Shown: positions 17,492 to 28,223, numbered from the stretch's first letter. The stretch is 64,000 bases of DNA from Caballeronia turbans (GCA_001544655.2 FCOD02000003.1:1-64000); one strand, 5' to 3'. Notes: generated from the sequence alone by a model not told the origin. A program made the numbers and translations.

Positions 17492-20422
17492 TTACTCGTC
17501 CGCGTACTCCGATACGGGCACGCACGAGCACATCAGATTGCGATCGCCATACGCGTTATCCGCGCGTCCGACCGGCGACCAGTACTTGCGCGCCACCAGA
17601 GACTTCACCGGATACGCCGCCGCCTCGCGCGTGTACGTGTGCGTCCAGTCATCCGCCGCGACGACCGTCGCCGTGTGCGGCGCGTTCTTCAGCACGTTGT
17701 CCTCGCGATCGGCGCGGCCTTCTTCCACCGCACGGATTTCCTCGCGGATCGCGATCATCGCGTCGATGAAGCGGTCGAGCTCTTCCTTCGATTCCGATTC
17801 CGTCGGCTCGACCATCAGCGTGCCGGGCACGGGGAAGCTCATCGTCGGCGCGTGGAAGCCGTAGTCGATCAGGCGCTTCGCCACGTCTTCCACCGAGATG
17901 CCGCTCGATTCCTTGATCGGCCGAACGTCGAGAATGCACTCGTGCGCGACGAGTCCCCCCGCGCCGCTGTACAGCACCGGATAGTGCGGCGCGAGACGCT
18001 TGGCGACATAGTTCGCCGCGAGGATCGCGCTTTCGGTGGCGGCAGTGAGACCTTGCGCGCCCATCATCGCGATGTACATCCACGAGATCGGCAAGATCGC
18101 GGCCGAGCCGTAAGGCGCCGACGACACCGCGCCGATGCCCGCGTCGTCGCGCTTGTAACCCGTGGATGCCTGATTCGGCAGGAACTTCGCCAGATGCGCG
18201 CCGACTGCAACCGGACCGACACCCGGCCCGCCGCCGCCGTGCGGAATGCAGAACGTCTTGTGCAGGTTCAGATGCGACACGTCGCCGCCGAACTGGCCAG
18301 GCGCGCACAGGCCGACCATGGCGTTCATGTTCGCGCCGTCGACATACACCTGGCCGCCGTGCGAATGCACGATGTCGCAAATCTCGCGGACGTTGCGCTC
18401 GAATACGCCGTGCGTCGACGGATACGTGATCATGATCGCCGCAAGATTCGCTGAATGCTTTTCGGCCTTCGCCTTCAGATCTTCGATATCGACGTTGCCG
18501 TTCGAATCGCACGCGACGACGACGACCTGCATGCCCGCCATCTGCGCCGACGCCGGATTCGTGCCGTGCGCGGACGCCGGAATCAGGCACACATTGCGAT
18601 GCCCTTCGCCGCGCGATTCGTGATAAGCGTGGATGATGAGCAGCCCCGCGTATTCGCCTTGCGAGCCGGCGTTCGGCTGCAGCGAAACAGCCGCGTAACC
18701 CGTGCACGCGACGAGCATCTGTTCGAGCTGATCGATCATCGTGCGATAGCCGACCGTTTGCTCGCCGGGCGCAAACGGGTGAATCTGCGCGAACTCGGGC
18801 CACGTGACGGGCAGCATTTCGGATGTCGCGTTGAGCTTCATCGTGCAGGAGCCGAGCGGGATCATCGTGCGGTCGAGCGCGAGATCCTTGTCGGCGAGGC
18901 TGCGCAGATAGCGCAGCATTTCGTGTTCGGAGTGGTGGCGATTGAAGACCGGATGCGTGAGGTACGCGCTCGTGCGATGCAGTTGCGCCGGCAGCGGATC
19001 GGCAGCGGCCTGATCGAGCGCGTCGATATCGAACGTTTCGGTCTTGCCCGCGACTTCGGCGAACAGCGCGAAGAGCTTGAGCAGGTCGTCGCGCGTGGTG
19101 GTTTCATCGAGCGATACGCCCACTTGCGTCGCGCTCACGTGGCGCAGGTTGATATGCGCGGCGTACGCAGCCTGATGCAGCGCGGTCGTGCTCGCGCCGC
19201 TGTCGATCGTGATCGTGTCGAAGAACGTGTCGTTGGCGATTGCATAGCCGAGCTTCTTCACGCCGGCCGCAAAAATGGACGCCACGCGGTTCACGCGCAA
19301 CGCGATCGTCTTCAGGCCGCGCGGGCCATGATAGACGGCATACATGCTGGCCATGATCGCGAGCAGCGCTTGCGCCGTGCAGACGTTCGACGTCGCCTTT
19401 TCGCGGCGAATGTGCTGTTCACGCGTTTGCAGCGCGAGGCGCAGCGCGGAATTGCCTTGCGCATCGACGGTCACGCCGACGAGACGCCCCGGCATCTGGC
19501 GCTTGAATTCGTCGCGCACGGCCATGTACGCCGCATGCGGCCCGCCGAAGCCGACCGGCACGCCGAAACGCTGCGTATTGCCGATTGCGACATCCGCGCC
19601 CCATTCGCCCGGCGGCGTGATGAGCGTCAGCGCGAGCAGATCCGCCGCCGCGACGACATGGCCGCCCGCCGCGTGGATTGCTTCCGCGAGCGCGCGATAG
19701 TCGCGCACATCGCCATTCGCGCCGGGGTATTGCAGCAGCACGCCGAACGCGTTCGCGCTCGCAGCATCCGCGGCCGGGCCGACCTTCACTTCGATGCCCG
19801 CGGGCTTCGCGCGCGTCTTCACCACTTCGATGGTCTGCGGCAGCACGTCATCGGCGACGTAGAACACGTTCGATTTCGGCTTGCCGACGCGTTGCAGCAG
19901 CGTCATCGCTTCGGCTGCGGCCGTGGCTTCGTCGAGCAGCGAGGCGTTCGCCATCGCAAGGCCGGTCAGGTCCATCACCATCTGCTGGAAATTGAGCAGC
20001 GCCTCCAGACGGCCTTGCGAAATCTCCGGCTGATACGGCGTGTAAGCCGTGTACCACGCCGGATTTTCGAGCACGTTGCGCAGGATCACCGCCGGCGTGT
20101 GCGTGCCGTAATAACCCTGGCCGATGTAGGTTCGAAACACCAGATTCTCGTCCGCCAGCCGGCGCAGCGACGCGAGCGCTTCCGCTTCGCTCTTCGGCTG
20201 CGTGAACGCGCCGAGCGGCAGCGTTTCCTTGCGGCGGATCGATTCAGGAATCACCGCGTCGATGAAGGCCGCACGCGACGCGAAACCGAGCGCTTCGAGC
20301 ATCGCGCGCTGGTCCGCTTCATCGGGGCCGATGTGCCGCTCGGCGAATGCGTCGTGGCATTCGAGCGCGGCGAGTGACAAGGAAGTGCGGTTCATCAGGC
20401 GATCCGGGTGTTCGAGCTTCAT
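17492..20422 (-). CDS. gcvP: Glycine dehydrogenase (aminomethyl-transferring), P protein GcvP
   Basis: GcvP is the PLP-dependent decarboxylase of the glycine cleavage system. It releases CO2 from glycine and passes the aminomethyl group to lipoyl-GcvH. The protein is 976 aa from the ATG at 20422 (ribosome site AGGAA) and is the fused single-chain form, with N- and C-terminal halves both present. The PLP lysine lies in [18 protein letters not shown] near residue 722. It is third in gcvT-gcvH-gcvP, 53 bp after gcvH. Confidence 0.97.
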   Translation of the reverse strand: MKLEHPDRLMNRTSLSLAALECHDAFAERHIGPDEADQRAMLEALGFASRAAFIDAVIPESIRRKETLPLGAFTQPKSEAEALASLRRLADENLVFRTYIGQGYYGTHTPAVILRNVLENPAWYTAYTPYQPEISQGRLEALLNFQQMVMDLTGLAMANASLLDEATAAAEAMTLLQRVGKPKSNVFYVADDVLPQTIEVVKTRAKPAGIEVKVGPAADAASANAFGVLLQYPGANGDVRDYRALAEAIHAAGGHVVAAADLLALTLITPPGEWGADVAIGNTQRFGVPVGFGGPHAAYMAVRDEFKRQMPGRLVGVTVDAQGNSALRLALQTREQHIRREKATSNVCTAQALLAIMASMYAVYHGPRGLKTIALRVNRVASIFAAGVKKLGYAIANDTFFDTITIDSGASTTALHQAAYAAHINLRHVSATQVGVSLDETTTRDDLLKLFALFAEVAGKTETFDIDALDQAAADPLPAQLHRTSAYLTHPVFNRHHSEHEMLRYLRSLADKDLALDRTMIPLGSCTMKLNATSEMLPVTWPEFAQIHPFAPGEQTVGYRTMIDQLEQMLVACTGYAAVSLQPNAGSQGEYAGLLIIHAYHESRGEGHRNVCLIPASAHGTNPASAQMAGMQVVVVACDSNGNVDIEDLKAKAEKHSANLAAIMITYPSTHGVFERNVREICDIVHSHGGQVYVDGANMNAMVGLCAPGQFGGDVSHLNLHKTFCIPHGGGGPGVGPVAVGAHLAKFLPNQASTGYKRDDAGIGAVSSAPYGSAAILPISWMYIAMMGAQGLTAATESAILAANYVAKRLAPHYPVLYSGAGGLVAHECILDVRPIKESSGISVEDVAKRLIDYGFHAPTMSFPVPGTLMVEPTESESKEELDRFIDAMIAIREEIRAVEEGRADREDNVLKNAPHTATVVAADDWTHTYTREAAAYPVKSLVARKYWSPVGRADNAYGDRNLMCSCVPVSEYADE

Positions 20423-20475
20423 GTGAGTTCCTGCGATGCGGCTCACCGTTGAGCCGCAATCGTCATTGAGATGAG

Positions 20476-20856
20476 TTATTCGCCGATCGACTTGCCGTAG
20501 CCTTCGGCGTCGAGCAGCTTGTCCAGGCCGGCGTCGCCCGCCGGCTTGATCTTGAAGAGCCAGCTTTCGTACGGCGCGCCGTTCACCTGATCGGGCGCCG
20601 ACGTGAGCGCGTCGTTCGATGCGACGATTTCGCCCGAGACCGGCGCGTAGATGTCCGATGCCGCTTTCACCGATTCGATGACGGCGATCGCATCGCCCGC
20701 GGTCACGGTCTTGCCCGCCGCGGGCAGCTCGACGAAGACGATGTCACCGAGCGCTTCCTGCGCGTGATCGGTGATGCCGACGGTCAGCGTGCCATCGGAT
20801 TCGGTGCGGACCCATTCGTGCGATTCGGTGTATTTCAGATCGGCCGGGATGCTCAT
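20476..20856 (-). CDS. gcvH: Glycine cleavage system H protein
   Basis: GcvH is the lipoylated shuttle protein of glycine cleavage. The protein is 126 aa, standard length. The lipoyl-lysine motif is ESVKAASD, with Lys64 as the attachment site. It starts with an AAGGAG ribosome site, 61 bp downstream of gcvT. Confidence 0.97.
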   Translation of the reverse strand: MSIPADLKYTESHEWVRTESDGTLTVGITDHAQEALGDIVFVELPAAGKTVTAGDAIAVIESVKAASDIYAPVSGEIVASNDALTSAPDQVNGAPYESWLFKIKPAGDAGLDKLLDAEGYGKSIGE

Positions 20857-20917
20857 TGGATGCTCCTTGCGTGTGCTTTCGTGAGGTTCTTGATTCGAGG
20901 AAACGGGCGCGACGGCG

Positions 20918-22042
20918 TTACGACAGCTCGACGAGAACCTTGCCGTTGCGCACGAACGGAAGTTTTACCACGCGCGCCGGAAGTTGCTTGTCGCGGATGA
21001 CGACCTGCACCGTGTCTCCGACGGCGACAGCCGCCGGCACGCGCGCGAAGGCGATGGATTCCTGCATCGACGGCGAAAAGGTGCCGCTCGTGATCTCGCC
21101 GTCGCCGTGCGGCGTGACGACTTTCTGATGGGCGCGCAGCACGCCGCCCGCCTTGCCGTTTTCCTTGATCAGCACGAGCCCGACGAAATTGGCCTTGGAG
21201 CCGTGCGCCTCGAGCGCGCTGCGGCCAACGAAATCGCGCTGCGTTTTCAGATCGACGGTCCATGCGAGGCCGGCGTCGAGCGGCGAAACCGTCTCGTCCA
21301 TGTCCTGACCGTACAGGTTCATGCCGGCTTCGAGACGCAGCGTGTCGCGCGCACCGAGGCCGGCGGGCTTCACGCCCACGGCGGCGAGCGCGTTCCACAA
21401 CGCTTCGACTTGTGTCGCCGGAACGACCATCTCGAAGCCGTCCTCGCCGGTATAGCCGGTGCGCGCGAGCATCAACTCGCCATATTGCGTCGACGGGAAA
21501 ACGGCCGCGTTGAATGGCTTGATGTCCTGAGTTTGCGCGCGCGTGTCCGGCAGCACTTGCCAGGTCTTTTCGCGCGCGGTCGGGCCCTGAACGGCGATGA
21601 TCGCGAGATCGCGGCGCGGCGTGATGGAAAGATTGAATTCGCCTTCGGCATTCAACTGGCCGAACCAGGCGATGTCCTTTTCCGCCGTCCCCGCGTTCAC
21701 GACCACGCGGAAACTCGTTTCGGAAAAGTAGTAGACGATCAGATCGTCGATCACGCCGCCGTTGCCGTTGAGCAGGCACGAGTAGAGCGCACGGCCGGGC
21801 GTCGTGAGCTTGTCGACGTTATTGGCGATGGCGTACCTGAAGAATTCGCGGACGGCGTCGCCCTCGAAATCGACGACGCGCATGTGCGACACGTCGAACA
21901 TGCCGGCGTCGGTGCGCACGGCGCGATGCTCGTCGATCTGCGAACCGTAGTTGACGGGCATGTCCCAGCCGCCGAAATCGACCATGCGCGCGTTGAGCGC
22001 GAGGTGGGCGGCGTGCAGGGGCGTGTGTTGAAGTTCGGTCAT
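20918..22042 (-). CDS. gcvT: Glycine cleavage system aminomethyltransferase GcvT
   Basis: GcvT transfers the methylene group from aminomethyl-GcvH to tetrahydrofolate, giving 5,10-methylene-THF and ammonia. The protein is 374 aa from the ATG at 22042 ([19 protein letters not shown]). The frame is open further upstream, but that DNA is the riboswitch. Family motifs include [14 protein letters not shown] and [12 protein letters not shown]. It is the first gene of the gcv operon, behind the tandem glycine riboswitch. Confidence 0.97.
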   Translation of the reverse strand: MTELQHTPLHAAHLALNARMVDFGGWDMPVNYGSQIDEHRAVRTDAGMFDVSHMRVVDFEGDAVREFFRYAIANNVDKLTTPGRALYSCLLNGNGGVIDDLIVYYFSETSFRVVVNAGTAEKDIAWFGQLNAEGEFNLSITPRRDLAIIAVQGPTAREKTWQVLPDTRAQTQDIKPFNAAVFPSTQYGELMLARTGYTGEDGFEMVVPATQVEALWNALAAVGVKPAGLGARDTLRLEAGMNLYGQDMDETVSPLDAGLAWTVDLKTQRDFVGRSALEAHGSKANFVGLVLIKENGKAGGVLRAHQKVVTPHGDGEITSGTFSPSMQESIAFARVPAAVAVGDTVQVVIRDKQLPARVVKLPFVRNGKVLVELS

Positions 22043-22057
22043 CGGGGCCTCGGTTCG

Positions 22058-22100
22058 CGAAACAAAAAAGGCCACGCCGCGCACATTTCGCCCGGCCGAT
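22058..22100 (-). terminator. Possible riboswitch expression platform
   Basis: Read leftward, a GC-rich segment with GGCC at both ends is followed by a six-T run (22063-22068 on the opposite strand) shortly before the gcvT start. It could be the terminator half of the glycine riboswitch switch. The stem is imperfect by eye, so the folding is uncertain. Confidence 0.35.
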
Positions 22101-22159
22101 GCCCTTTCGTGCTGCCGAAAGCAGCGCGCAAGGCTCATGCCCCGTAGCGGATGCGATGC

Positions 22160-22400
22160 GTGACCCCTCTGTCCTCGGTACCTGAGAGATTGCGCGAACC
22201 GTGCACGGTCGTGCTGCGGTTCATCGCGCGCCCCTTCGGTGGGCAACTGGCTTCATGAGGAAGCCGCTGCCGCTCTCCAGAGTGCGAGGAAACGAATTCC
22301 TCGACGCCGTCGGTCCTTTTGCCTGAGAGTTTGCGGGTATGCCCCTTCGGCGGCGCGGTCTTCGCTGCATGAACGAAACCACGCGCTCTCCCGACGCGTG
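22160..22400 (-). promoter_or_regulatory. Tandem glycine riboswitch upstream of gcvT
   Basis: Two aptamers lie in series. The first spans about 22400 to 22303 and contains GGAGAG, then CGAAGGGGC, then CTCTCAGGCAAAAGGAC. The second spans about 22285 to 22160 and contains GGAGAGCGGC, CCGAAGGGGC and CTCTCAGG followed by GGACAGAGG. These are the conserved pieces of the gcvT glycine riboswitch. Glycine binding would normally switch the gcv operon on. The promoter at 22407-22435 places the transcript start right at aptamer 1. Confidence 0.92.
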
Positions 22401-22406
22401 CGGCAG

Positions 22407-22435
22407 AATTTACGCGACCGAATAGGGCTTGTCAA
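22407..22435 (-). promoter_or_regulatory. Sigma-70 promoter of the gcv operon
   Basis: Read leftward, TTGACA is followed by 17 bases and TAAATT. This is a perfect -35 and a good -10 at ideal spacing. The predicted start is near 22400, at the 5' edge of the riboswitch. Confidence 0.8.
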
Positions 22436-22485
22436 ACGGATTCGGGCGCGTTCGATGGACACCGAACACGTCCGCTGAACGATGT

Positions 22486-23532
22486 TCAGTCGAGTTGCCG
22501 AAACGGCACGCGCCGCCCTTCCCGGTCACTCTGAATCGCCAGTTCGATGATCGTCATCGTATCGACCGCGTCCTGCGGCGAAATGGGAAACGGCTTGCCG
22601 TCCTGAATCGACGCCGCCAGCGCGCGATAAAACTCGATATACGCGCCGTCCTTCGTGGCGAATTCATGACGCAGGTCGAGATCGCCATCGACTTCGCGCA
22701 GCACGCCCGGCGGATTCTTCGCAAACTCCGGATTGCCGGGCCGCATGCCGGAACGCAACTGGTCTTCCTGCGTATCGAGCCCGTTTTTTACATAGCTGCC
22801 CCGCGTGCCGTGGATCGCGAAACGTGGCGGTTCCAGCGCCGCGAGCGCGCTGGCGTGCAGGATCACTTCCTTGTCGTCGTAACCGAGCACGAGATGCACG
22901 TAATCCGGCGCGTGCGCGTGATCGCGATGCGCCTTCACGAACGCCGTCACCGTCTGCGGCGCGCCGAAGAGCGTCAGCGCCTGATCGATCAGATGCGGCC
23001 CCAGATCGAACAGCAGGCCGCCGCCGCGCTCGGCTTCCTCGCGCCAGCGCTGCGGCACTTTCGGGCGAAAACGGTCGAAATGCGATTCGTAATGCGTGAT
23101 GCGCCCGAGCCGCCCGCTTTCGACGAGCGCGCGCACCGTCATGAAGTCGCCGTCCCAGCGGCGATTGTGAAACGGCGCGAAAAGCAGCCCCTTCTGTTTC
23201 GCGAGATCGGCGAGCGTGCGGGCGTCGCGCGCGGAAAGCGTGACCGGCTTGTCGACGACCACATGCTTGCCCGCCGACAACGCGCGATGCGCGAGATCGA
23301 AGTGCGTGTCGTTCGGCGTCGCCACGACGACACATTCGAGCCCGTCGACGGCGAGCAGCGCCTCGAAGTCCGCGACGATCCGCGCGTTCGGATAATCCGC
23401 CGTCGCGCGTTCGGCCTGGCTCGTCGCGATGGCCGTCACTTCCGCCCGGCCGCAGTGCTCGATGACGGGTGCGTGAAATGTCGCGCCGGCGAGGCCGTAG
23501 CCCATCACGCCGACTTTCAGTGCTGTGCTCAT
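22486..23532 (-). CDS. Gfo/Idh/MocA family oxidoreductase
   Basis: This is an NAD(P)-dependent dehydrogenase of 348 aa. The N-terminal Rossmann fold starts VGVMGYGLAGATFHAP, and the family Lys-Pro pair appears in VVDKPVTLS (about residues 90-98). The C-terminal half is the beta-sheet substrate domain with GGLLFDLGPHLIDQAL. Members usually oxidise or reduce sugars, inositols or related compounds; the substrate cannot be told from sequence. It is divergent from the helicase gene. Confidence 0.88.
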   Translation of the reverse strand: MSTALKVGVMGYGLAGATFHAPVIEHCGRAEVTAIATSQAERATADYPNARIVADFEALLAVDGLECVVVATPNDTHFDLAHRALSAGKHVVVDKPVTLSARDARTLADLAKQKGLLFAPFHNRRWDGDFMTVRALVESGRLGRITHYESHFDRFRPKVPQRWREEAERGGGLLFDLGPHLIDQALTLFGAPQTVTAFVKAHRDHAHAPDYVHLVLGYDDKEVILHASALAALEPPRFAIHGTRGSYVKNGLDTQEDQLRSGMRPGNPEFAKNPPGVLREVDGDLDLRHEFATKDGAYIEFYRALAASIQDGKPFPISPQDAVDTMTIIELAIQSDREGRRVPFRQLD

Positions 23533-23677
23533 GCGGGCATCGTCCTGTCGTAAATTCGATCGGATATTGTGGCACGAACGAGGGCCGGAACCGCGCCGCC
23601 GCTATCGTGTTAACATCGCGCTCTCCTCCGCGCGCGGGTTTCAGCAAGCGCGCCCCGAACTCCAGAAGCCCAATACG

Positions 23678-25765
23678 ATGTCCGCTGGTCTCAACGCCGC
23701 GCAAAGCGAAGCCGTGCGCTATCTCGATGGTCCCTGTCTCGTGCTCGCCGGCGCGGGCAGCGGCAAGACGCGCGTGATCACACAGAAGATCGCGCATCTG
23801 ATCGAAGGACGCGGCTTCGAGCCGAAGCACATCGCCGCGCTCACGTTCACGAACAAGGCCGCGCTCGAAATGCGCGAGCGCACCGCGAAGCTGCTCGAAG
23901 GCAAGACGCTCACGACGCCCGGCAAGGAAGGCCGCAAGATTCCCGTCAATCAATTGACGATCTGCACTTTCCACTCGCTCGGCGTGCAGATCATGCGGCA
24001 GGAAGCGGAGCACGTCGGGCTGAAGCCGCAGTTCTCGATCATGGATTCGGACGACTGTTTCGGCATGGTCCAGGAACAACTCGGCACGACCGACAAGGGG
24101 CTGATCCGCAAGATCCAGTCGATCATCTCGCTGTGGAAGAACGCGATGGTGTCGCCGGATCAGGCTTCCGTGCTCGCGAGCAACGACGACGAGCACCAGG
24201 CGGCGATCGTGTATCGCAGCTATGCGGCGACGCTGCACGCGTATCAGGCGCTCGATTTCGACGATCTGATCCTGCGTCCCGCGCAGCTTTTCGCCGAGAA
24301 CGAGCAGGTGCGCGACAAGTGGCAGAACCGCCTGCGTTATCTGCTGATCGACGAGTATCAGGACACCAACGCCTGTCAGTACGAATTGCTGAAGCGGCTC
24401 GCCGGCCCGCGCGCGGCGTTCACGGCGGTCGGCGACGACGATCAGGCCATCTACGGCTGGCGCGGCGCAACGCTCGAAAACCTCGCGCAGCTCGGCAAGG
24501 ATTTTCCGAAGCTGCACGTCGTCAAGCTGGAGCAGAACTATCGCTCGACGGTGCGCATCCTGACGGCGGCGAACAATGTCATCGCGAACAATCCGAAGCT
24601 GTTCGAAAAGAAACTGTGGTCCGAGCACGGCATGGGCGACACGATCACCGTCACCGGCTGCAACGACGAGGAGCACGAGGCGGAATCCGTCGTGTTCCGG
24701 CTATCGGCGCACAAGTTCGAGCGGCGCACGCAGTTCCGCGACTACGCGATTCTTTATCGCGGCAATTTTCAGGCGCGCATCTTCGAGCAAGTGCTGCGGC
24801 GCGAGCGCATTCCTTATGTGCTGTCGGGCGGGCAGTCGTTTTTCGACAAGGCGGAGATCAAGGATCTCATCGCGTATCTGCGCCTGATCGCCAATCCCGA
24901 CGACGATCCCGCGTTCATTCGCGCGATCACGACTCCGCGGCGAGGCGTCGGCAATACCACGCTCGAAGCGCTCGGCGCGTTCGCGGGCGCGGCGAAGGTG
25001 TCGCTCTTCGAGGCGGTGTTCATGGGCGGCATCGAGGCGCGTCTGTCTGCGCGGCAGGTCGAGCCGCTACGCACCTTCTGCGAATGGATTCGCCGGCTGT
25101 CGGACCGGGCGGCGCGCGATCCCGCGACCGAAGTGCTCGACGACATGATGGAAGCCATCCACTACGAGTCGTATCTCTACGATGCGTACGACGAGCGCCA
25201 GGCGCAGTCGAAATGGCAGAACGTGCTCGAGTTTCTCGAATGGCTCAAGCGCAAGGGCACGAAGCCCGAAGCCGCGCCGGGAACGGAGCAGACAGGCTAC
25301 GACACCGCCGACGGGTTCGCCGATGAAGGCAAGAACCTGCTCGGCCTGATCCAGACCGTCGCGCTGATGTCGATGCTCGAAGGCAAGGAGGAAGATCCGG
25401 ATGCGGTGCGGTTGTCGACGGTGCATGCGTCGAAGGGACTGGAGTATCCGCACGTGTTTCTGGTGGGCGTCGAAGAAGGGATCATGCCGCATCGCGGCAG
25501 CTCGGACGACGACGCGCCCGTCGACGATTCGCGCATCGAGGAAGAGCGCCGGCTGATGTATGTCGCGATCACGCGCGCGCAGCGCAGTCTGCATCTGAAC
25601 TGGTGCAAGAAGAGAAAGCGCGCGCGGGAGACGGTGGTGTGCGAGCCCTCGCGCTTCATCCCCGAGATGCTGCTCGACGATGCGCCGCCACCGACCGCCG
25701 AGGAAAAGCCGCTGTCGCCGAAGGATCGTATGGCGATGCTCAAGGCGATGCTGCAGAAACCTTGA
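23678..25765 (+). CDS. rep: ATP-dependent DNA helicase, Rep/UvrD family
   Basis: This is an SF1A 3'-5' DNA helicase of 695 aa. Motif I is GAGSGKT (about residues 23-29), motif II includes DEYQDTN, and motif III-like DDQAIYGWRGA follows. C-terminal motifs include STVHASKGLEYPHVF and the VAITRAQRSL region. The length and the early DDQAIYGWRG context favour Rep, which helps restart forks and clears protein roadblocks, over the longer UvrD; this assignment is by resemblance. I chose the ATG at 23678, where homology to the family N terminus begins. Confidence 0.88.
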   Translation: MSAGLNAAQSEAVRYLDGPCLVLAGAGSGKTRVITQKIAHLIEGRGFEPKHIAALTFTNKAALEMRERTAKLLEGKTLTTPGKEGRKIPVNQLTICTFHSLGVQIMRQEAEHVGLKPQFSIMDSDDCFGMVQEQLGTTDKGLIRKIQSIISLWKNAMVSPDQASVLASNDDEHQAAIVYRSYAATLHAYQALDFDDLILRPAQLFAENEQVRDKWQNRLRYLLIDEYQDTNACQYELLKRLAGPRAAFTAVGDDDQAIYGWRGATLENLAQLGKDFPKLHVVKLEQNYRSTVRILTAANNVIANNPKLFEKKLWSEHGMGDTITVTGCNDEEHEAESVVFRLSAHKFERRTQFRDYAILYRGNFQARIFEQVLRRERIPYVLSGGQSFFDKAEIKDLIAYLRLIANPDDDPAFIRAITTPRRGVGNTTLEALGAFAGAAKVSLFEAVFMGGIEARLSARQVEPLRTFCEWIRRLSDRAARDPATEVLDDMMEAIHYESYLYDAYDERQAQSKWQNVLEFLEWLKRKGTKPEAAPGTEQTGYDTADGFADEGKNLLGLIQTVALMSMLEGKEEDPDAVRLSTVHASKGLEYPHVFLVGVEEGIMPHRGSSDDDAPVDDSRIEEERRLMYVAITRAQRSLHLNWCKKRKRARETVVCEPSRFIPEMLLDDAPPPTAEEKPLSPKDRMAMLKAMLQKP

Positions 25766-25787
25766 TGCCTTCTTCGTGCTCCAAACA

Positions 25788-25820
25788 AAAAACCCTGCGC
25801 CGCAAGACGCAGGGTTTTTC
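25788..25820. terminator. Bidirectional terminator between rep and cytochrome c gene
   Basis: AAAACCCTGCG and CGCAGGGTTTT form a perfect stem flanked by an A-run on the left and a T-run on the right. It can therefore act on both converging transcripts. Confidence 0.9.
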
Positions 25821-25838
25821 TCATTGCACTCGAGAAGG

Positions 25839-26753
25839 TTACTTCGCCGCGTTCACCATGTAATCGACGGCCGCCTTCACGTCCGCATCCGGCGCGTTCG
25901 ATCCGCCCTTCGGCGGCATCGCGCCTTTGCCGTGCAGCGCGTAGTTATAGACGGTGTCCATCGGCTCCTTCAGGCGCGGCGCCCATGCGGCCTTGTCGCC
26001 GAACTTCGGCGCGTTGAGCACGCCGGCCGCGTGACACGCCTGGCAGACTTGCTCGTAGAGTGCCTTGCCGGCCTGCGCGGCATCCGCGCTTTGACCGCCG
26101 GCCGCCGGCGCCGCCGATGCAGCCTGCGGCACCGATGCCAGCGCCGCGACGGCTGCCGCCGCCTGCACGTTCTCATTCGCGCTCGCTCCCGCCGGAGCCG
26201 CCGCGCCCGAAGCCGCTGCCGCACCTGATGCGCCCGCGCTCGCCGCTGCGCCCGACGCGGGTTGCGCCGGTTCGGCCAGTTTGCCGCCGCTGCCGTTCGC
26301 CATATAGACAACCGCGCGCGCAATTTCGAAGTCGCTGTAATCGTCGGGGCTGGCGCCGCCGCGTGCGGGCATCGCGCCCTTGCCGTTGAGCGCGTTGTGC
26401 AGGAGCGTGTCGTAGCCTTCGCCGATGCGCGGGGCCCACGCGCCGGCATCGCCGAACTTCGGTGCGCCAGCGGTGCCCGCTGCGTGACAGGCCGAGCAGA
26501 CGGCCTTGAAAACTTCTTCGCCGGTCTTGTAGACGCGCGATGCGTTGGCATCGCGGATATCGACCTGCGCGGCGGGCGCGATGCGCTCCTTCACCGACTG
26601 CTCGATGTCCGTGCCCGCGCCGGTACGCGTCGAGTTGTTCACATACACCGCGAGCAGAATGATGATGGCGACCGGGATGCCGAATCCCGCGATGACCGCG
26701 GCGATGAGTTGGCCGGGTGTCTTGATCGGGGCTCCGTGGGGTGCTTCGCTCAT
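25839..26753 (-). CDS. Membrane-anchored diheme cytochrome c (c5 type)
   Basis: This is an electron carrier with two c-type haem domains. The 304-aa protein has one N-terminal membrane segment (about residues 17-42). CSACH near residue 84 and CQACH near 236 each bind haem covalently. Distal Met ligands are likely in the GKGAMPARGG and GKGAMPPKGG repeats. An Ala/Gly-rich linker (about 150-220) joins the domains. The two domains are similar to each other, so an internal duplication is likely. It probably passes electrons to a terminal oxidase. Confidence 0.9.
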   Translation of the reverse strand: MSEAPHGAPIKTPGQLIAAVIAGFGIPVAIIILLAVYVNNSTRTGAGTDIEQSVKERIAPAAQVDIRDANASRVYKTGEEVFKAVCSACHAAGTAGAPKFGDAGAWAPRIGEGYDTLLHNALNGKGAMPARGGASPDDYSDFEIARAVVYMANGSGGKLAEPAQPASGAAASAGASGAAAASGAAAPAGASANENVQAAAAVAALASVPQAASAAPAAGGQSADAAQAGKALYEQVCQACHAAGVLNAPKFGDKAAWAPRLKEPMDTVYNYALHGKGAMPPKGGSNAPDADVKAAVDYMVNAAK

Positions 26754-26851
26754 GCTTGTCTCGTCTCCCGTTTTTTGGTGTGAGTCGGTTCAGTGACAGC
26801 GTGACAGCTACCGCATTGCGCTTGCGCGGGCCTTGGGGAAAGGCACGGTCG

Positions 26852-26857
26852 ATTATA
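26852..26857 (-). promoter_or_regulatory. -10 element for the cytochrome c gene
   Basis: Read leftward, a perfect TATAAT lies about 95 bp before the cytochrome c start. I see no good -35 at 16-18 bp, so the promoter may need an activator. Confidence 0.45.
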
Positions 26858-27057
26858 GACGGAACGCTTAACTGTCGGCGCGAGGTGGCCGGGGCGGCGG
26901 TGCGGGCGTTTACCCGAATCGTGTGATGCTTCGCGCGATGCGTCCAGGCCCGTGCGATGGACGAAGTCATGGAAAACAGGTATTCTCTCGGATTCGCATG
27001 GGCCTTGTAGTCGCCTTTTGTTTTCGGGCGCTCCCTCACGCAAGGCCTTTCTCCGAT

Positions 27058-27133
27058 GCGCCCGTAGCTCAATGGATAGAGTACTGCCCTCCGAAGGCAG
27101 GGGTTGCTGGTTCGATCCCAGCCGGGCGCGCCA
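27058..27133 (+). tRNA. tRNA-Arg (anticodon CCG)
   Basis: The 76-nt gene folds as a standard cloverleaf. The acceptor GCGCCCG pairs with CGGGCGC. The anticodon stem CTGCC/GGCAG holds loop CTCCGAA with anticodon CCG, which reads CGG arginine codons. The T arm is GCTGG-TTCGATC-CCAGC. CCA is encoded. CGG is a common codon in GC-rich genomes. Confidence 0.97.
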
Positions 27134-27203
27134 ATGAATTCCCCCTCGATCCGGTTGTCGTTCGTTGGTTGTTTCTGTCCGCGATTCCGCCGGCCCGGCT
27201 GAA

Positions 27204-28223
27204 CTAGCGCTCGCCGGAAAACGCTCCCGATTCGCCCACCATCGTCCCCCACCCGAACCCCATCCCCGCCAACCACCTCCGATACGCCACCGCCATCCGA
27301 TCACACCGCTGATGCAGCTCCGCATCGAGATCGAGCGGCAGACGCCGAGGCCATTGCGACTCGACGATCGGCGTGTCCTGCATCAGGATCTCCATATTGA
27401 AGTCGTAGAGCGCCTGATCGGAATGCGTCGTGTCGTCCTCATGAATCGACACGAGCCACGCGCGCGTCTCCGTCTGCGTCACCGGCGACGCCGCCAGCAT
27501 GATATGCAGCGCGCCCTGCCCGCCCGATGCCATTTTCGTGAGACTCGCGATCAACGGCCGCTTGACGCGATACACATAGTCGATCATCGCGCCGCCGCCC
27601 TGCCCCGGAATCCCCGCGGGCTGCCAGTATCGACACTGCCGCGCTTCGAGTCCGCCATCTGAAGTCCGCACGACTTCATAGTCCGGCACTTCCGTATGCG
27701 TCTCTTCGCCCAGAATCCCCACATGCACGAACGAAAAGTGCGCCATATCGAGAAAATTCTCGACGACGCGCGGCGCCGACGACCTCACGGCCTGCGGCGC
27801 GAGATTGATGCGCCGCCCCCCGGGAATCGCGGCTTCGGGAAAGAAATCGAGCGCGTAAGCCGGTTCGCTCAAGCACATCCACACGACGCCGTACTTCTCC
27901 TCGCTGACGAAGGTCGTCGCGCAGGCACGCTTCGAAGGACGCAGCGACGGATTCGACGGAATGTGCAGACACTGCCCTTCGATGTCGTAACGCCAGCCGT
28001 GATAAGGGCACACGATCTGATCGCGCATCACATGTCCGAGCGACAACTGCGCGCCCCGATGCGGACAGTAATCGCGCCACACATGCGCCGCGCCGACACT
28101 GTCACGCCACACGACGATCCGCTCATCGGCGACGACGAACCCGCGCGCACCGCCTTCGGGAACGTCTTCGCTATTGCAAACCGGTAGCCATTCGCCAGCC
28201 AGAGAAAGAGATTCGTCGCGCAT
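27204..28223 (-). CDS. Rieske [2Fe-2S] ring-hydroxylating oxygenase, alpha subunit type
   Basis: The 339-aa protein has an N-terminal Rieske domain with CPHRG (Cys53, His55) and CPYHGW (Cys72, His75). A C-terminal catalytic domain follows, with the mononuclear-iron motif context ENFLDMAHFSFVHVG. This resembles the VanA/phenoxybenzoate type of oxygenase. No reductase or ferredoxin partner gene is adjacent, so electrons must come from elsewhere, and the substrate is unknown. A GTG at 28226 is an equally possible start. Confidence 0.9.
   Translation of the reverse strand: MRDESLSLAGEWLPVCNSEDVPEGGARGFVVADERIVVWRDSVGAAHVWRDYCPHRGAQLSLGHVMRDQIVCPYHGWRYDIEGQCLHIPSNPSLRPSKRACATTFVSEEKYGVVWMCLSEPAYALDFFPEAAIPGGRRINLAPQAVRSSAPRVVENFLDMAHFSFVHVGILGEETHTEVPDYEVVRTSDGGLEARQCRYWQPAGIPGQGGGAMIDYVYRVKRPLIASLTKMASGGQGALHIMLAASPVTQTETRAWLVSIHEDDTTHSDQALYDFNMEILMQDTPIVESQWPRRLPLDLDAELHQRCDRMAVAYRRWLAGMGFGWGTMVGESGAFSGER

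Noticed and set aside
18455-20377. A 640-codon open frame on the plus strand
   Set aside because: It lies opposite gcvP and has the same Arg/His-rich shadow composition.
27134-27203. A second tRNA or terminator after tRNA-Arg
   Set aside because: No cloverleaf and no hairpin with T-run is visible.
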